Below are positions 39,228 to 47,911 of a stretch of 64,000 nucleotides of DNA, piece after piece. The stretch is from Idiomarina piscisalsi (GTDB lineage: Bacteria > Pseudomonadota > Gammaproteobacteria > Enterobacterales > Alteromonadaceae). A program made the translations under genes and the position numbers. Location of the stretch: positions 124,001-188,000 of the forward strand of contig NZ_PIQA01000001.1 in the NCBI RefSeq assembly GCF_003987095.1, in the 5' to 3' direction. Each line of letters starts with the position of its first letter. Within the stretch, counting starts at the first letter, position 1. Below the pieces are notes generated by a model. That model did not search any database. It worked only from the letters and a program-made list of their open reading frames with translations, and was not told the DNA's origin.

Positions 39228-39779
39228 ATGCAGAATTTAGAAAGTGTGTTAGATAACCTCATTGAAAGCTACGTTGAGAAATTGCCGGTTCGTTATACCG
39301 AGTATGTTTCGGAATGGGGTAGTCCCATTTATGGCACTGTAATAGATGATGATACGGTAGAGTGGAGCCCCGTTAAGCAGGCGTCGCCGTTGTCTTTTGA
39401 AGACCTGGAAAAGGCCCTTGAAACAACTTTCCATGACAGTATAAAAACGGTCTTTGGGCGCTGGTTTGCCGGTGATTTATCGCTGGAATACGACGGGCAT
39501 CCGGTGACTTTATTACAAGTGCAAAGCCCTGAGGACGGTGAGCGATTATTGGCAAATCTGACCGGTCATATCCTTATGAAGCGTCGTTTAAAACAACCCG
39601 AAACGGTGTTTATTGGTTTAGGTGTTGAGAATGATGACTTGTTGGTGTCTATCGATAATTCGACCGGGCAAGTCGGTTTAGAGTGGGTTGGCAAAGAGCA
39701 GCATGAGTACCTTGCTGACTCTCTGGAAGACTGGCTGATAAAGTGCCAACCAAAGGACCCTTCTTCTGCAATTGAGTGA
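39228..39779 (+). CDS. syd: SecY-interacting protein Syd
   Basis: Peripheral cytoplasmic protein that binds SecY and checks SecYEG in E. coli. The 183 residues agree with Syd (181 in E. coli), including [39 protein letters not shown] (read as [10 protein letters not shown] and [12 protein letters not shown]) and an acidic C-terminus. I chose ATG 39228, where homology begins; an upstream in-frame extension to 39069 overlaps queF and has no similarity. Divergent from queF. Confidence 0.92.
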   Translation: MQNLESVLDNLIESYVEKLPVRYTEYVSEWGSPIYGTVIDDDTVEWSPVKQASPLSFEDLEKALETTFHDSIKTVFGRWFAGDLSLEYDGHPVTLLQVQSPEDGERLLANLTGHILMKRRLKQPETVFIGLGVENDDLLVSIDNSTGQVGLEWVGKEQHEYLADSLEDWLIKCQPKDPSSAIE

Positions 39780-39807
39780 CTCGACAGTCTGTTAAAAAAA
39801 GGTTAGC

Positions 39808-39821
39808 TTGATGTTTATCAA
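39808..39821. promoter_or_regulatory. Perfect FNR/CRP-family box (TTGAT-N4-ATCAA)
   Basis: TTGATGTTTATCAA matches the FNR-type consensus exactly and lies between syd and the acetyltransferase gene, about 24 bases before its ATG. That is too close to act as a class II activator site for that start, so repression or an internal start is more likely; it could also be only an RNA stem-loop. Confidence 0.45.
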
Positions 39822-39844
39822 GAATAACAAAGAGGTTGTCCGGG

Positions 39845-40528
39845 ATGCAGGGGCTAACAGAGGCTACAGAGCAGGAAATACAACACGCCAGTGAACAAAG
39901 CAGTGGCGAGGTGCAGGGGGAGTTGACCTACCTGGTTGCTGAAGACCTGAAGGTTGCAGCCTCGTTACTTTTTCAGACTTACTATGACGACGAGCTGTTG
40001 CAAAAGATTTTTCGCGCCGACAAAGCGGACTATGATAAACGGTTAAGAGCCGCTATTCGGGAAGATCTCACCTCATTTTGGGAAAGCGGGCAGCCAATTA
40101 TTGGCATTAGAGATGGTGGTACCTTACTGGGCGTAGCCTGCCTGACCCGACCGGGAAAAAGCTTTGGCCCCGGGCGCTTTTGGCATTGGCGCATTAGTAT
40201 GTTGTTGACAGCGGGCTTCTTAAGTACCAAACAAGTCATGGAAAAAGAGCGCCGTATTCAGGAAGCGATGCCAAATGTTCCTTACCATATGCTGGCGTTT
40301 ATTGCGGTAGCGCCACAGTACCAACAGCAGGGCATTGGTCATTTATTGGTGGAGGCTGCGAAGTCAGCGTTTCAGGAAGACCCCGAGTCTCAGGGAATTG
40401 CAGTCTTTGTAACTCGTGCAGACTATCAGGCCTTTTTCAAAAAGCGTGGGTATCGTCTGCAAGCGCAAATCGAATTTGAAACACTGCCCGGTGAGTTGTT
40501 GTTTTACCCAAAGGAGGAGGCTGAATAA
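39845..40528 (+). CDS. GNAT-family acetyltransferase
   Basis: Acyl-CoA N-acyltransferase of unknown acceptor. The 227 residues have a Glu/Gln-rich N-terminal extension of about 30 residues, then a GNAT fold with the acetyl-CoA loop YQQQGIGHLLVEAA around residue 160 and the C-terminal FFKKRGYRL. ATG 39845 has GAGG ten bases upstream; TTG 39836 is too close to it. The stop overlaps the next start (TAATG), so it is coupled to the DUF962 gene. Confidence 0.82.
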   Translation: MQGLTEATEQEIQHASEQSSGEVQGELTYLVAEDLKVAASLLFQTYYDDELLQKIFRADKADYDKRLRAAIREDLTSFWESGQPIIGIRDGGTLLGVACLTRPGKSFGPGRFWHWRISMLLTAGFLSTKQVMEKERRIQEAMPNVPYHMLAFIAVAPQYQQQGIGHLLVEAAKSAFQEDPESQGIAVFVTRADYQAFFKKRGYRLQAQIEFETLPGELLFYPKEEAE

Positions 40529-40842
40529 TGAGCTACTCCAGCTTTAAAGAGTTTTACCCTTACTACTTACAGGAGCATTCCGACACGCGTTGCCGAGCCT
40601 TACATTATATTGGCAGCACTCTGGTACTCATTGTACTTGCCTATGCGCTGTTTACTCAAAGCTACTGGTGGTTGTTGGCTGTGCCGGTTATTGGTTATGG
40701 CTTTGCATGGCTAGGTCACTTTATTTTCGAGAAAAACAAACCGGCGACCTTCAAATACCCACTGTACAGCCTGATGGGCGACTGGGTTATGTACAAAGAC
40801 GCTTGGGTTAACTTACTGACCGGGCACTCTAAAGGGCGGTAA
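40528..40842 (+). CDS. DUF962 (Mpo1-like) small membrane protein
   Basis: The yeast relative Mpo1 is a dioxygenase of fatty-acid alpha-oxidation; bacterial role unknown. The 104 residues have two hydrophobic segments (about 27-45 and 49-66) and the family motifs HYIGST near the start, GHFIFEKNKPATFKYPLYSL (cut here to GHFIFEKNKPATF) and MGDWVMYKD. A strong AAGGAGGAGG precedes the ATG. Its 3' end overlaps the convergent DUF3301 gene by 30 bases. Confidence 0.85.
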   Translation: MSYSSFKEFYPYYLQEHSDTRCRALHYIGSTLVLIVLAYALFTQSYWWLLAVPVIGYGFAWLGHFIFEKNKPATFKYPLYSLMGDWVMYKDAWVNLLTGHSKGR

Positions 40843-41124
40843 CTCGACACCAATTAACCGCTGATTGTGTAGTGTTAAATCCCCCTCGTAGCGGGTTTCA
40901 CCGTCACTGGAAAAGCCCAGTTTAAAGGTACTGCGCCAACCTGGTTGACTGCCTTTAAACGACCAGTGCGTTTTATCTCGCCGAATGTCTAAGAACTGCA
41001 AACCTTGTTGCTTACAGTAATAAATGGCGTGTTTTTGAGCGCTTTCCGATTGCTGTCGGTGTTGCCAAAACACCCAAACCGCAAGCAGTAAAACCAGAAA
41101 GACAATGACATCGAGTAAATTCAT
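40813..41124 (-). CDS. DUF3301 single-pass membrane protein
   Basis: Unknown function. The 103 residues comprise an N-terminal membrane helix (about 5-21), then a small domain with CKQQGLQFLD, WSFKGSQPGWRSTFKLGFSS (read as W-to-F around residues 54-74) and a closing GVELPPFR, which fit DUF3301. It follows the DUF3549 gene by four bases on the same strand and overlaps DUF962 convergently by 30 bases. Confidence 0.82.
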   Translation of the reverse strand: MNLLDVIVFLVLLLAVWVFWQHRQQSESAQKHAIYYCKQQGLQFLDIRRDKTHWSFKGSQPGWRSTFKLGFSSDGETRYEGDLTLHNQRLIGVELPPFRVPGQ

Positions 41125-41128
41125 ACGG

Positions 41129-42154
41129 TTATTGCACCTGCGACTTCAAGCGGTTCAGCGCCTGTTGTACCGGCTCTGAAAGTTGCTGTTGCGCAATGAC
41201 AGACAGTAACTGTGGACGCACCGTTGGCAGTGCGATGATGTCTTGGAAAAGCGCGTCAAATAAGGTCACATCCAGTTTAGCAATAGCGTTGAGGTAACTA
41301 TTTAAGGTTGTCGGATTTGCCAAAACACGCCATAAACGAGCCGCAATAACGACCAATTGGTCCGCATTAGCGGTCTTAATCAGTGACGCAATTTGTTTTT
41401 GCACTCTTGGCTCATCTGACGCGCTTGCTAATGCTCTCAACGCGTCTGTTATGAGCTCTGAATTTTCTGTGTTTATCAGCTCCAGTAACGCGTTGCGTAA
41501 GTGCGCTGGTATAGACTGATGCTCGAGTGCCGCGGCCAGAGGCGAACGTACACCGTCGGGGTAGCTCGCAAAGTGTTCAGCAATGGCCGCACTGATATCG
41601 TTACGCTGCATTAAACGTGCAGCAACATCATGAAGCCCTTGTAAGCCGATATTTTGCCAATTCTGACTGCCGTTTGGTTTTAGCAAATAAGCCTCAGCCG
41701 CCTCAAAATGAATAGACGGTGATAAGTTATGTTGGCATTGAACATGAGCGTGCAAGGCTGCTCGCTGTGTTTCTGACGGTGTGAGCAAATAGGGGTTCTG
41801 CTGCAACTGCTCTTGTTGTTCCTCAGTGAGCTCGCCGGTAATTTCGTGCCCCAGCGCGTTAATCACATACTCGAGATATTGATTTCGCGCTGCCAGGTTA
41901 AGCAGGCCACGCTCGTCTAATGGAAACTGCAGAAACCATAAATAGGGTGGTTGTTCAGCGCTTTTGTGTTGGAACAGAACGGCAATTTGAGCCTGACGGG
42001 CAATTGGATAAGGGTATGGCTGTTGCTGATGCTCAATCGCGTCGAACTGCTCCTGAGAGAGCTCAGTTAAGCAACGACCAATGTCAAAAACTTGGTACTC
42101 GGTTTGGCCTGCTTTTAGAAAATCACCCAGGGTTGTAATGCTCTGCTCTGACAC
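41129..42154 (-). CDS. DUF3549 helical-repeat protein
   Basis: Unknown function, conserved in marine gammaproteobacteria. The 341 residues start SITTLGDFLKAGQTEYQVFDIGR, with YLWFLQFPLDERGLLNLAARN-like family segments (around residues 73-93) and a C-terminal alpha-helical repeat resembling HEAT repeats. The start is GTG with GGAG five bases upstream. It forms a pair with DUF3301 and is divergent from yqcC. Confidence 0.82.
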   Translation of the reverse strand: MSEQSITTLGDFLKAGQTEYQVFDIGRCLTELSQEQFDAIEHQQQPYPYPIARQAQIAVLFQHKSAEQPPYLWFLQFPLDERGLLNLAARNQYLEYVINALGHEITGELTEEQQEQLQQNPYLLTPSETQRAALHAHVQCQHNLSPSIHFEAAEAYLLKPNGSQNWQNIGLQGLHDVAARLMQRNDISAAIAEHFASYPDGVRSPLAAALEHQSIPAHLRNALLELINTENSELITDALRALASASDEPRVQKQIASLIKTANADQLVVIAARLWRVLANPTTLNSYLNAIAKLDVTLFDALFQDIIALPTVRPQLLSVIAQQQLSEPVQQALNRLKSQVQ

Positions 42155-42246
42155 AAAAACTCCATTTCACTTGAATTTTGGAACGTATTAAACCACTATT
42201 GCGCCATTATAACGATTAATAACCTCATGTGGTAACGGAGTCTGAT

Positions 42247-42591
42247 ATGGAGCAGTATCAGAAAGCGGCTCGATTATTAGATAGGATTGAACGCGAGCTC
42301 AATAGTTTAGGTCTTTGGCAGTCTCACCAACCGCCAGTTCAGGCACTCGAAAGTCAGCAACCTTTTGCGGTTGATACCCTGGAATTTCATCAGTGGCTGC
42401 AATTTATCATGATACCGAAAATGTGGTCACTCATTGACGGGCAGCGGCCGCTCCCGGAAGGCACTTCTATAAGCCCAATGGCGGCTCACACCTACCGTAA
42501 TGAACTCGAACAATATGAGCAACTTATTAGTCTTATCCGTGAGTTCGACGTTCTGCTAAGTGGCACTGACCCTTTGCAGGATGATCTTTAA
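42247..42591 (+). CDS. yqcC: YqcC family protein (DUF446)
   Basis: Unknown function; E. coli YqcC is encoded next to truC, as here. The 114 residues include LDRIERELNSLGLW, PFAVDTLEFHQWLQFIMIPKM (around residues 40-60) and a helical C-terminus, matching the family. ATG 42247 has GGAG about seven bases upstream; a GTG at 42229 is the alternative. The stop overlaps the truC start (TAATG). Confidence 0.88.
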   Translation: MEQYQKAARLLDRIERELNSLGLWQSHQPPVQALESQQPFAVDTLEFHQWLQFIMIPKMWSLIDGQRPLPEGTSISPMAAHTYRNELEQYEQLISLIREFDVLLSGTDPLQDDL

Positions 42592-43307
42592 TGCGACCAC
42601 CTCTGGATATTGTTTATCAGGACGATGATTTAGCCGTTATTAACAAGCCCAGTGGCTTATTGGTTCACCGCAGTCGCATTGCTAGTGAGGCCCGGGAATT
42701 TGCCATGCAAATGCTGCGCGACCAAATTGGCCAGCATGTTTACCCTGTACACCGCCTCGACAGGCCTACCTCCGGACTTTTAATCTTTGCGCTAAGTAGT
42801 GAAATAGCGACCAAAATGTCGGAAAGCTTTGCCACTAGCCAGGTAAAAAAACAATATCATGCGGTAGTCCGTGGCTATTTACCTGAGGAAGGAACTGTCG
42901 ATTATCCGCTAAAAGAAGAGCTTGATAAAATTGCTGACGCACAGGCGGATAAAGACAAAGAGGCACAGGAGGCTGTGACGCATTTTCGCTGCCTGGAAAA
43001 AGTGGAATTACCCTTTAAAGTCAGCAAAAAGCACGACACGACGCGTTATTCGTTAGTCGAGTTAACCCCTGAAACAGGACGCAAGCACCAGCTACGTAGA
43101 CACATGGCACACCTTCGTCATCCTATTATTGGTGACACGAACCATGGTGACGGTCGCCATAACCGGTTCTTTCGGGAACATTTTGACAGCCATAGATTGC
43201 TATTAGCGTCAACGGGAGTGGAATTTAAACACCCGGTAAGTGGCGAAACCATTTCATTAACAGTGCCACTTCCGGGTGAGTTTCTTAAGGCCTTTCAGTC
43301 AGATTAA
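42591..43307 (+). CDS. truC: tRNA pseudouridine(65) synthase TruC
   Basis: Makes pseudouridine 65 in certain tRNAs. The 238-residue RluA-type synthase has the catalytic aspartate in VHRLDRPTSGLL around residue 55 and the later GRKHQLRRHMAHLRHPIIGD segment (residues about 163-182). Translation is coupled to yqcC. The pair yqcC-truC near syd-queF is also found in E. coli, supporting the TruC assignment over RluA or RluD. Confidence 0.93.
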   Translation: MRPPLDIVYQDDDLAVINKPSGLLVHRSRIASEAREFAMQMLRDQIGQHVYPVHRLDRPTSGLLIFALSSEIATKMSESFATSQVKKQYHAVVRGYLPEEGTVDYPLKEELDKIADAQADKDKEAQEAVTHFRCLEKVELPFKVSKKHDTTRYSLVELTPETGRKHQLRRHMAHLRHPIIGDTNHGDGRHNRFFREHFDSHRLLLASTGVEFKHPVSGETISLTVPLPGEFLKAFQSD

Positions 43308-43319
43308 GCCTATTGTTGT

Positions 43320-44144
43320 TTATTCAGCGCCTCGAAGTAGGGCGTTTATACCCACTTTGGCGCGCGTTTTCGCATCAACACGCTTAACGATAATAGCGGC
43401 ATAAAGACTATGAGTACCATCTGCTGCAGGCAGTGAGCCCGGTACAACAACAGCTCCGGCTGGTACACGACCATATAGAATGCGGTCATTTTCCCGGTCA
43501 TAAATGCGGGTGCTTTGGCCAATGTAAACGCCCATAGAGATAACGGCACCTTCTTCCACGATAACGCCTTCAACGATCTCAGAGCGCGCACCAATAAAGC
43601 AATTGTCTTCAATAATGGTTGGGTTTGCCTGTAATGGCTCGAGTACGCCACCAATGCCGACGCCACCCGACAAGTGCACGTTTTTACCGATTTGTGCGCA
43701 AGAGCCGACGGTAGCCCAGGTATCAACCATGCTGCCTTCACCAACGTAGGCACCGATGTTGACATAAGATGGCATGACAACAACGTTACGACCGATATAA
43801 GCGCCTTTGCGCACCATAGCCGGCGGCACGACACGCATGCCTTCGGCACGGAAGCGGGCACTGTCGTAGTCAGCGAACTTTGCCGGCACCTTGTCCCAGA
43901 AGCGAGTTTCTCCGCCTTCAATTAAGTCATTGTCGTTCAATCGAAAAGACAACAGAACCGCCTTTTTAAGCCATTGGTGTACGACCCATTCGCCTGACAC
44001 TTTTTCGGCAACGCGCAGTTCACCGCGATCGATTTCGTCAATGACGTAGCGTACCGCTTCTCGTAGCTCATCGTTATCGGTGTTGGCGTTTATTTGGTCG
44101 CGATTGTCGAAAGCATCAGTAATTAATTGTTTAATGTGTTCCAT
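43320..44144 (-). CDS. dapD: Tetrahydrodipicolinate N-succinyltransferase
   Basis: Succinylates tetrahydrodipicolinate in lysine and meso-diaminopimelate synthesis. The 274 residues match DapD: N-terminal helical part ([14 protein letters not shown]), a left-handed beta-helix of hexapeptide repeats from about residue 105 to 220 ([20 protein letters not shown] in part), and the conserved [13 protein letters not shown]. Follows glnD by nine bases, the same map-glnD-dapD order as E. coli. Confidence 0.96.
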   Translation of the reverse strand: MEHIKQLITDAFDNRDQINANTDNDELREAVRYVIDEIDRGELRVAEKVSGEWVVHQWLKKAVLLSFRLNDNDLIEGGETRFWDKVPAKFADYDSARFRAEGMRVVPPAMVRKGAYIGRNVVVMPSYVNIGAYVGEGSMVDTWATVGSCAQIGKNVHLSGGVGIGGVLEPLQANPTIIEDNCFIGARSEIVEGVIVEEGAVISMGVYIGQSTRIYDRENDRILYGRVPAGAVVVPGSLPAADGTHSLYAAIIVKRVDAKTRAKVGINALLRGAE

Positions 44145-44153
44145 GGCTCTAAT

Positions 44154-46790
44154 TTAAAACTCCAAGTCTTTGATAATCTGTTGTTTAAGCGCTTGTTTTT
44201 GTTGCTCATCCAGCGACGTGTTGTCTTCCGAGGTTACAATGAACAAATCTTCTGCCTGCTCACCAATGGTGGTGATTTTGGCCGCCAATAAGGTGACGTT
44301 TTGCTGTTGTAAAATAGCCGCCAGTTTAGCAATAAGTCCCGGTCTGTCTAGTGTTATCAACTCAAAAGTTGTGCGCCCCTGATGCTTACTCGGAATAAAA
44401 GTCACTTCTGTTTTCACTGAGAAGTTCTTCATTCGTCGCGAAAGCGGACGGTTGGTTTTAGGAACAGGAACGCGTTTATGCAGGACATCCAGCAGCTGTT
44501 GCTTTACTTCTTCAATGCGTTGCGGCTCTGTTAACGGTTTGCCGTCGCGCTGCAGAACAATGAAGGTATCCATAACAAAGCCATCACGTGTTGCCAGTAT
44601 TTGTGCGTCTAAAATACTGAGTTGCTGACTGTCCAGAACGCCGGCAACAGACGCAAATAAATGACTTTCCTCATGGTGATAGATAAACAGTTCGGTAGTG
44701 CCATAGTTGTTTTCATCGCCAATCAAAATAAGCGGCAGCTGATCGGTCGGCAAATTCAGAATGTGCTGCGAATGCCAACTAATTTGCTCTGCGGTGTGAC
44801 GAAAAAAGTAGTCTGCCGTAAAGCGTCCCCAAAGGGCGTTAATGTCACTTTTATCAAAACCGGCACTGAGCAATAGTGCCATTGCGCTGGCTTTGTTTTC
44901 TTTTATTTTTTCACGGACATCCAGTGTGGGTTGGCTGCTGTCTTGTTGCAGTAAATACGCAGTTGCGTTGTAGAGCTCCTCTAAAAGAGTCGCTTTCCAG
45001 TTATTCCACAATGACTGGTTGGTAGCTCGAATGTCAGCAACCGTCAGGCAATAGAGAAAGTCCAAGCGTTCAACGGTTTGTACTTGGTTAGCGAACTCCT
45101 GAATCACTTCCGGGTCGTGAATATCACGCTTTTGGGCGGTAACAGACATGGTTAAGTGGTGACGCACTAACCAGGCAACCAGCTCTGCATCGTCTTCGGA
45201 ATATCCGTGCTGATGACAGAAGTTGCGAGCATCCATTTCACCCAGCTCTGAGTGGTCTCCGCCGCGGCCTTTGGCAATATCGTGAAAGATACCGGCTAAA
45301 TATAAGCAGTACTTACGTTCCATTTGCTGCACAATTTTTTCGCACAGCGGAAATTGTTCGGCGTATTTCTCGTCGCTATACCGATACAAGTTCCTGACTA
45401 AGCGGAAGGTGTGCTCGTCTACCGTGTAAGCATGGAAAAGATCAAACTGCATTTGCCCGACAATTTGCTGCCACTGTGGCAAGTAGCTGGCCAGTACACT
45501 GTGATGGTGCATTAACGAAAATGCCAAACCGCATCCACGCTCATGCTGAATAAGCTGATTAAATTTATTTCGACAGTCTGGGTTGTGGCTAAGCGGCTCA
45601 GTCAACTGCGCACGGGCGTTACGAATTAGCCTGATAGTGTTCGAATGAATGCCGGTTATCTGTGGGTACTCGGCAATACAAACAAAGGCTCGAATTAAGT
45701 TAACCGGGTTGTCAAAAACTTCGTCATGACGTGCGGTTAGTAGTGTATTCGAGATAGCAAAGTCACGGTCAATGAGCTCAGCGTCCTGAAGGTCTTGCGT
45801 GCCTAAAATAGCCTGATGAAAGAACTGCAATAACATTTGGTTGAGCTCACTGACTCGAAGAACCACCTTGAAGTAGTCCTTCATCATTGTTTCGACGGAC
45901 GACTTCCCTTCGTTTCCGTACCCTAACCGTACCGCTACACCGGGCTGGAAGTCGAAAAGTAGTCTATCTTCACGTTTTCCGGCTTCTATATGCAGTGCAA
46001 AGCGTATCCGCCAAAGCCAGTTCATACAGTCCCTTAACTCAACGAATTCATCGGCGGTCATATAGCCATACTCAACCAAGTTTTCATCTGAATGAGTCTG
46101 AAAATGACGCTTAGCAATCCAGCCTATGGTCTGAATATCACGCAGTCCGCCCGGGCTAGACTTAATATTGGGTTCGAGGTTATAGGATGTACTGTGGTAT
46201 TGCTGATGCCGCTGTCGCTGCTCATCCAACTTTGCCTGATAAAAATCACGGCTGCTCCAGGGGAAATCATTTATTAAGTGCTGCTGAAATTCATTGAATA
46301 GATCCTCTGAGCCAGTGAGGAAACGGCTTTCAATGAGATTGGTTGCAACGGTAATATCGTCAGCGGCTTGTTGAAAGCATTCATCTATGGAGCGAACAGA
46401 ATGGCCGATATCCAGGTGCAAATCCCATAGAAAAGTAATGAGCCGGCTGAGTTTGTCTTCAACCATGCGAAGGCTATCGCTTTTTGGGTCAACCAGTATC
46501 AGTAGGTCAATATCAGAGCCGGGATGCAGAGTTTCGCGACCGTAGCCTCCTGCCGCAATTAAAGTAGCGGGCTCTTCATTAAGTTCAAATTGTGACCACA
46601 ATTGTTCGAGTAATTGATCAAAAAAAGTGGCTCGGTGATGAACCAGTTCGTCAATGTCAGCGGTAACAAAACGAGTGGCTGACCAGTTTTGGTAACTGGT
46701 CAGTAACTCTTTATAGTCTTTTGTTTGCGGAGGGCTGTTACGGCTGGGCCAATGGCCGTGAAAGTCTTTATCATTGTCAGCATTGGCCAT
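44154..46790 (-). CDS. glnD: Bifunctional uridylyltransferase/uridylyl-removing enzyme GlnD
   Basis: Nitrogen sensor that uridylylates PII proteins when glutamine is low and removes UMP when it is high. The 878 residues contain the nucleotidyltransferase site GGYGRETLHPGSDIDLL around residue 85, the HD hydrolase site FHDIAKGRGGDHSELG around 505-520 and two C-terminal ACT domains (about 700-780 and 810-878) that bind glutamine. Downstream of map by twelve bases; co-transcription with map and dapD is likely. Confidence 0.96.
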   Translation of the reverse strand: MANADNDKDFHGHWPSRNSPPQTKDYKELLTSYQNWSATRFVTADIDELVHHRATFFDQLLEQLWSQFELNEEPATLIAAGGYGRETLHPGSDIDLLILVDPKSDSLRMVEDKLSRLITFLWDLHLDIGHSVRSIDECFQQAADDITVATNLIESRFLTGSEDLFNEFQQHLINDFPWSSRDFYQAKLDEQRQRHQQYHSTSYNLEPNIKSSPGGLRDIQTIGWIAKRHFQTHSDENLVEYGYMTADEFVELRDCMNWLWRIRFALHIEAGKREDRLLFDFQPGVAVRLGYGNEGKSSVETMMKDYFKVVLRVSELNQMLLQFFHQAILGTQDLQDAELIDRDFAISNTLLTARHDEVFDNPVNLIRAFVCIAEYPQITGIHSNTIRLIRNARAQLTEPLSHNPDCRNKFNQLIQHERGCGLAFSLMHHHSVLASYLPQWQQIVGQMQFDLFHAYTVDEHTFRLVRNLYRYSDEKYAEQFPLCEKIVQQMERKYCLYLAGIFHDIAKGRGGDHSELGEMDARNFCHQHGYSEDDAELVAWLVRHHLTMSVTAQKRDIHDPEVIQEFANQVQTVERLDFLYCLTVADIRATNQSLWNNWKATLLEELYNATAYLLQQDSSQPTLDVREKIKENKASAMALLLSAGFDKSDINALWGRFTADYFFRHTAEQISWHSQHILNLPTDQLPLILIGDENNYGTTELFIYHHEESHLFASVAGVLDSQQLSILDAQILATRDGFVMDTFIVLQRDGKPLTEPQRIEEVKQQLLDVLHKRVPVPKTNRPLSRRMKNFSVKTEVTFIPSKHQGRTTFELITLDRPGLIAKLAAILQQQNVTLLAAKITTIGEQAEDLFIVTSEDNTSLDEQQKQALKQQIIKDLEF

Positions 46791-46802
46791 AAGCGTATAC
46801 CT

Positions 46803-47594
46803 TTAGTCGTTGTGTTCAATGACGCGTTGTAAATCAGTCTCGTCGTTACGCAAAGTAAGCACTTCAACGCCGTTGTCAGTTACTAGTAATGTATGTTCCC
46901 ACTGCGCGCTTAAACTGCGATCTTTCGTTAATACTGTCCAACCATCTTTCATAAGCTTTGTTTGGCGTTTTCCGGCGTTGACCATAGGCTCAATAGTAAA
47001 GCACATGCCGGGTTTTAACTCCTCACCAGTACCTGCTTTGCCGTAATGCAGAACTTGAGGATCTTCGTGGAAAACCGCACCAATGCCGTGTCCGCAATAT
47101 TCGCGAACGATTGAATAGCCGTGGCCTTCAGCGTGCTTCTGAATGACTTTTGCAAAGTCACCAAGACGAATACCCGGTTTAACCATTTCAATGGCTTTAT
47201 AAAGAGACTCCTGGGTTACTCGAATCAGACGTTCAGCTAAAATAGAAGGCTTACCAACGACGAACATTTTGGAAGTATCGCCGTGATAGCCATCGAGCTT
47301 CACTGTGACATCGATATTCATGATATCACCATCTTTGAGTTTCTTTGGTCCGGGGATACCATGGCAAACGCAATGGTTAACCGAAGTGCAAATGGATTTA
47401 GGGAAACCGTGGTAATTTAACGGAGCAGGATAGGCACCGTGATCGGTTATGTATTTGTGGCAAATGTCATCTAGCTCTTCAGTGGTCACACCGGGTTTTA
47501 CGTATTCCCCTATCATTTCCAAAACACTGGCGGCGAGCTTGCCCGCTGCGCGCATCTTTTCAATTTCTTCCGGAGTCTTAATAGAGATGCTCAT
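46803..47594 (-). CDS. map: Methionine aminopeptidase, type I
   Basis: Removes N-terminal methionine from nascent proteins. The 263 residues show the full dinuclear metal site: CVCHGIPG (substrate His), DVTVKLDGYHGDTSKM (two Asp), YCGHGIG (His), TIEPMV (Glu) and WEHTLLV (Glu). It is divergent from rpsB, as in E. coli, across a 317-base region with the rpsB promoter and leader. Confidence 0.97.
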   Translation of the reverse strand: MSISIKTPEEIEKMRAAGKLAASVLEMIGEYVKPGVTTEELDDICHKYITDHGAYPAPLNYHGFPKSICTSVNHCVCHGIPGPKKLKDGDIMNIDVTVKLDGYHGDTSKMFVVGKPSILAERLIRVTQESLYKAIEMVKPGIRLGDFAKVIQKHAEGHGYSIVREYCGHGIGAVFHEDPQVLHYGKAGTGEELKPGMCFTIEPMVNAGKRQTKLMKDGWTVLTKDRSLSAQWEHTLLVTDNGVEVLTLRNDETDLQRVIEHND

Positions 47595-47706
47595 TTTGTT
47601 ATTCGTCCATACCGCTCATAAAAAACGACAGTTTAACAGCCGCAGTAAAACTTCGCTATGTTCACTCACTAAGGGATTCTAAAAACACGATTTAAGTGGT
47701 TTTTAG

Positions 47707-47735
47707 TTGTTGTTGCAGCGGCTTTATGGTATAAA
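47707..47735 (+). promoter_or_regulatory. Predicted rpsB-tsf promoter
   Basis: TTGTTG, 17 bases, TATAAA. Transcription would start near 47742 and give a leader of about 170 bases, close to the long leader known for E. coli rpsB. A second perfect -10 (TATAAT, 47810-47815) has no convincing -35. Confidence 0.65.
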
Positions 47736-47741
47736 ACGCAC

Positions 47742-47911
47742 GCTTTTTCGGTTGGTCGGATATTCTCTTAATAAATGGTCACCGCAAATAGCAACTTAAT
47801 AAACAATTGTATAATCCACACATACACCGGCACATAAGGCGGGGTGCTTAGCTAGACTAAGTCGGCTTATGGGGTGTATGGAGGCTTAACCCCTTACAAA
47901 AGGAAAATATT
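47742..47911 (+). promoter_or_regulatory. rpsB leader, S2 autoregulatory element (t44-type)
   Basis: This 5' leader contains a GC-rich structured stretch (about 47826-47895) with complementary parts such as GGCGGGGTGCTTAG and a later GGGGTGTATGGAGG near the ribosome site, resembling the conserved S2-binding leader (also described as t44 RNA) of gammaproteobacterial rpsB. Excess S2 would bind it and reduce rpsB-tsf translation. The rest of the map-rpsB gap (47595-47706) shows nothing beyond AT-rich sequence. Confidence 0.6.
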
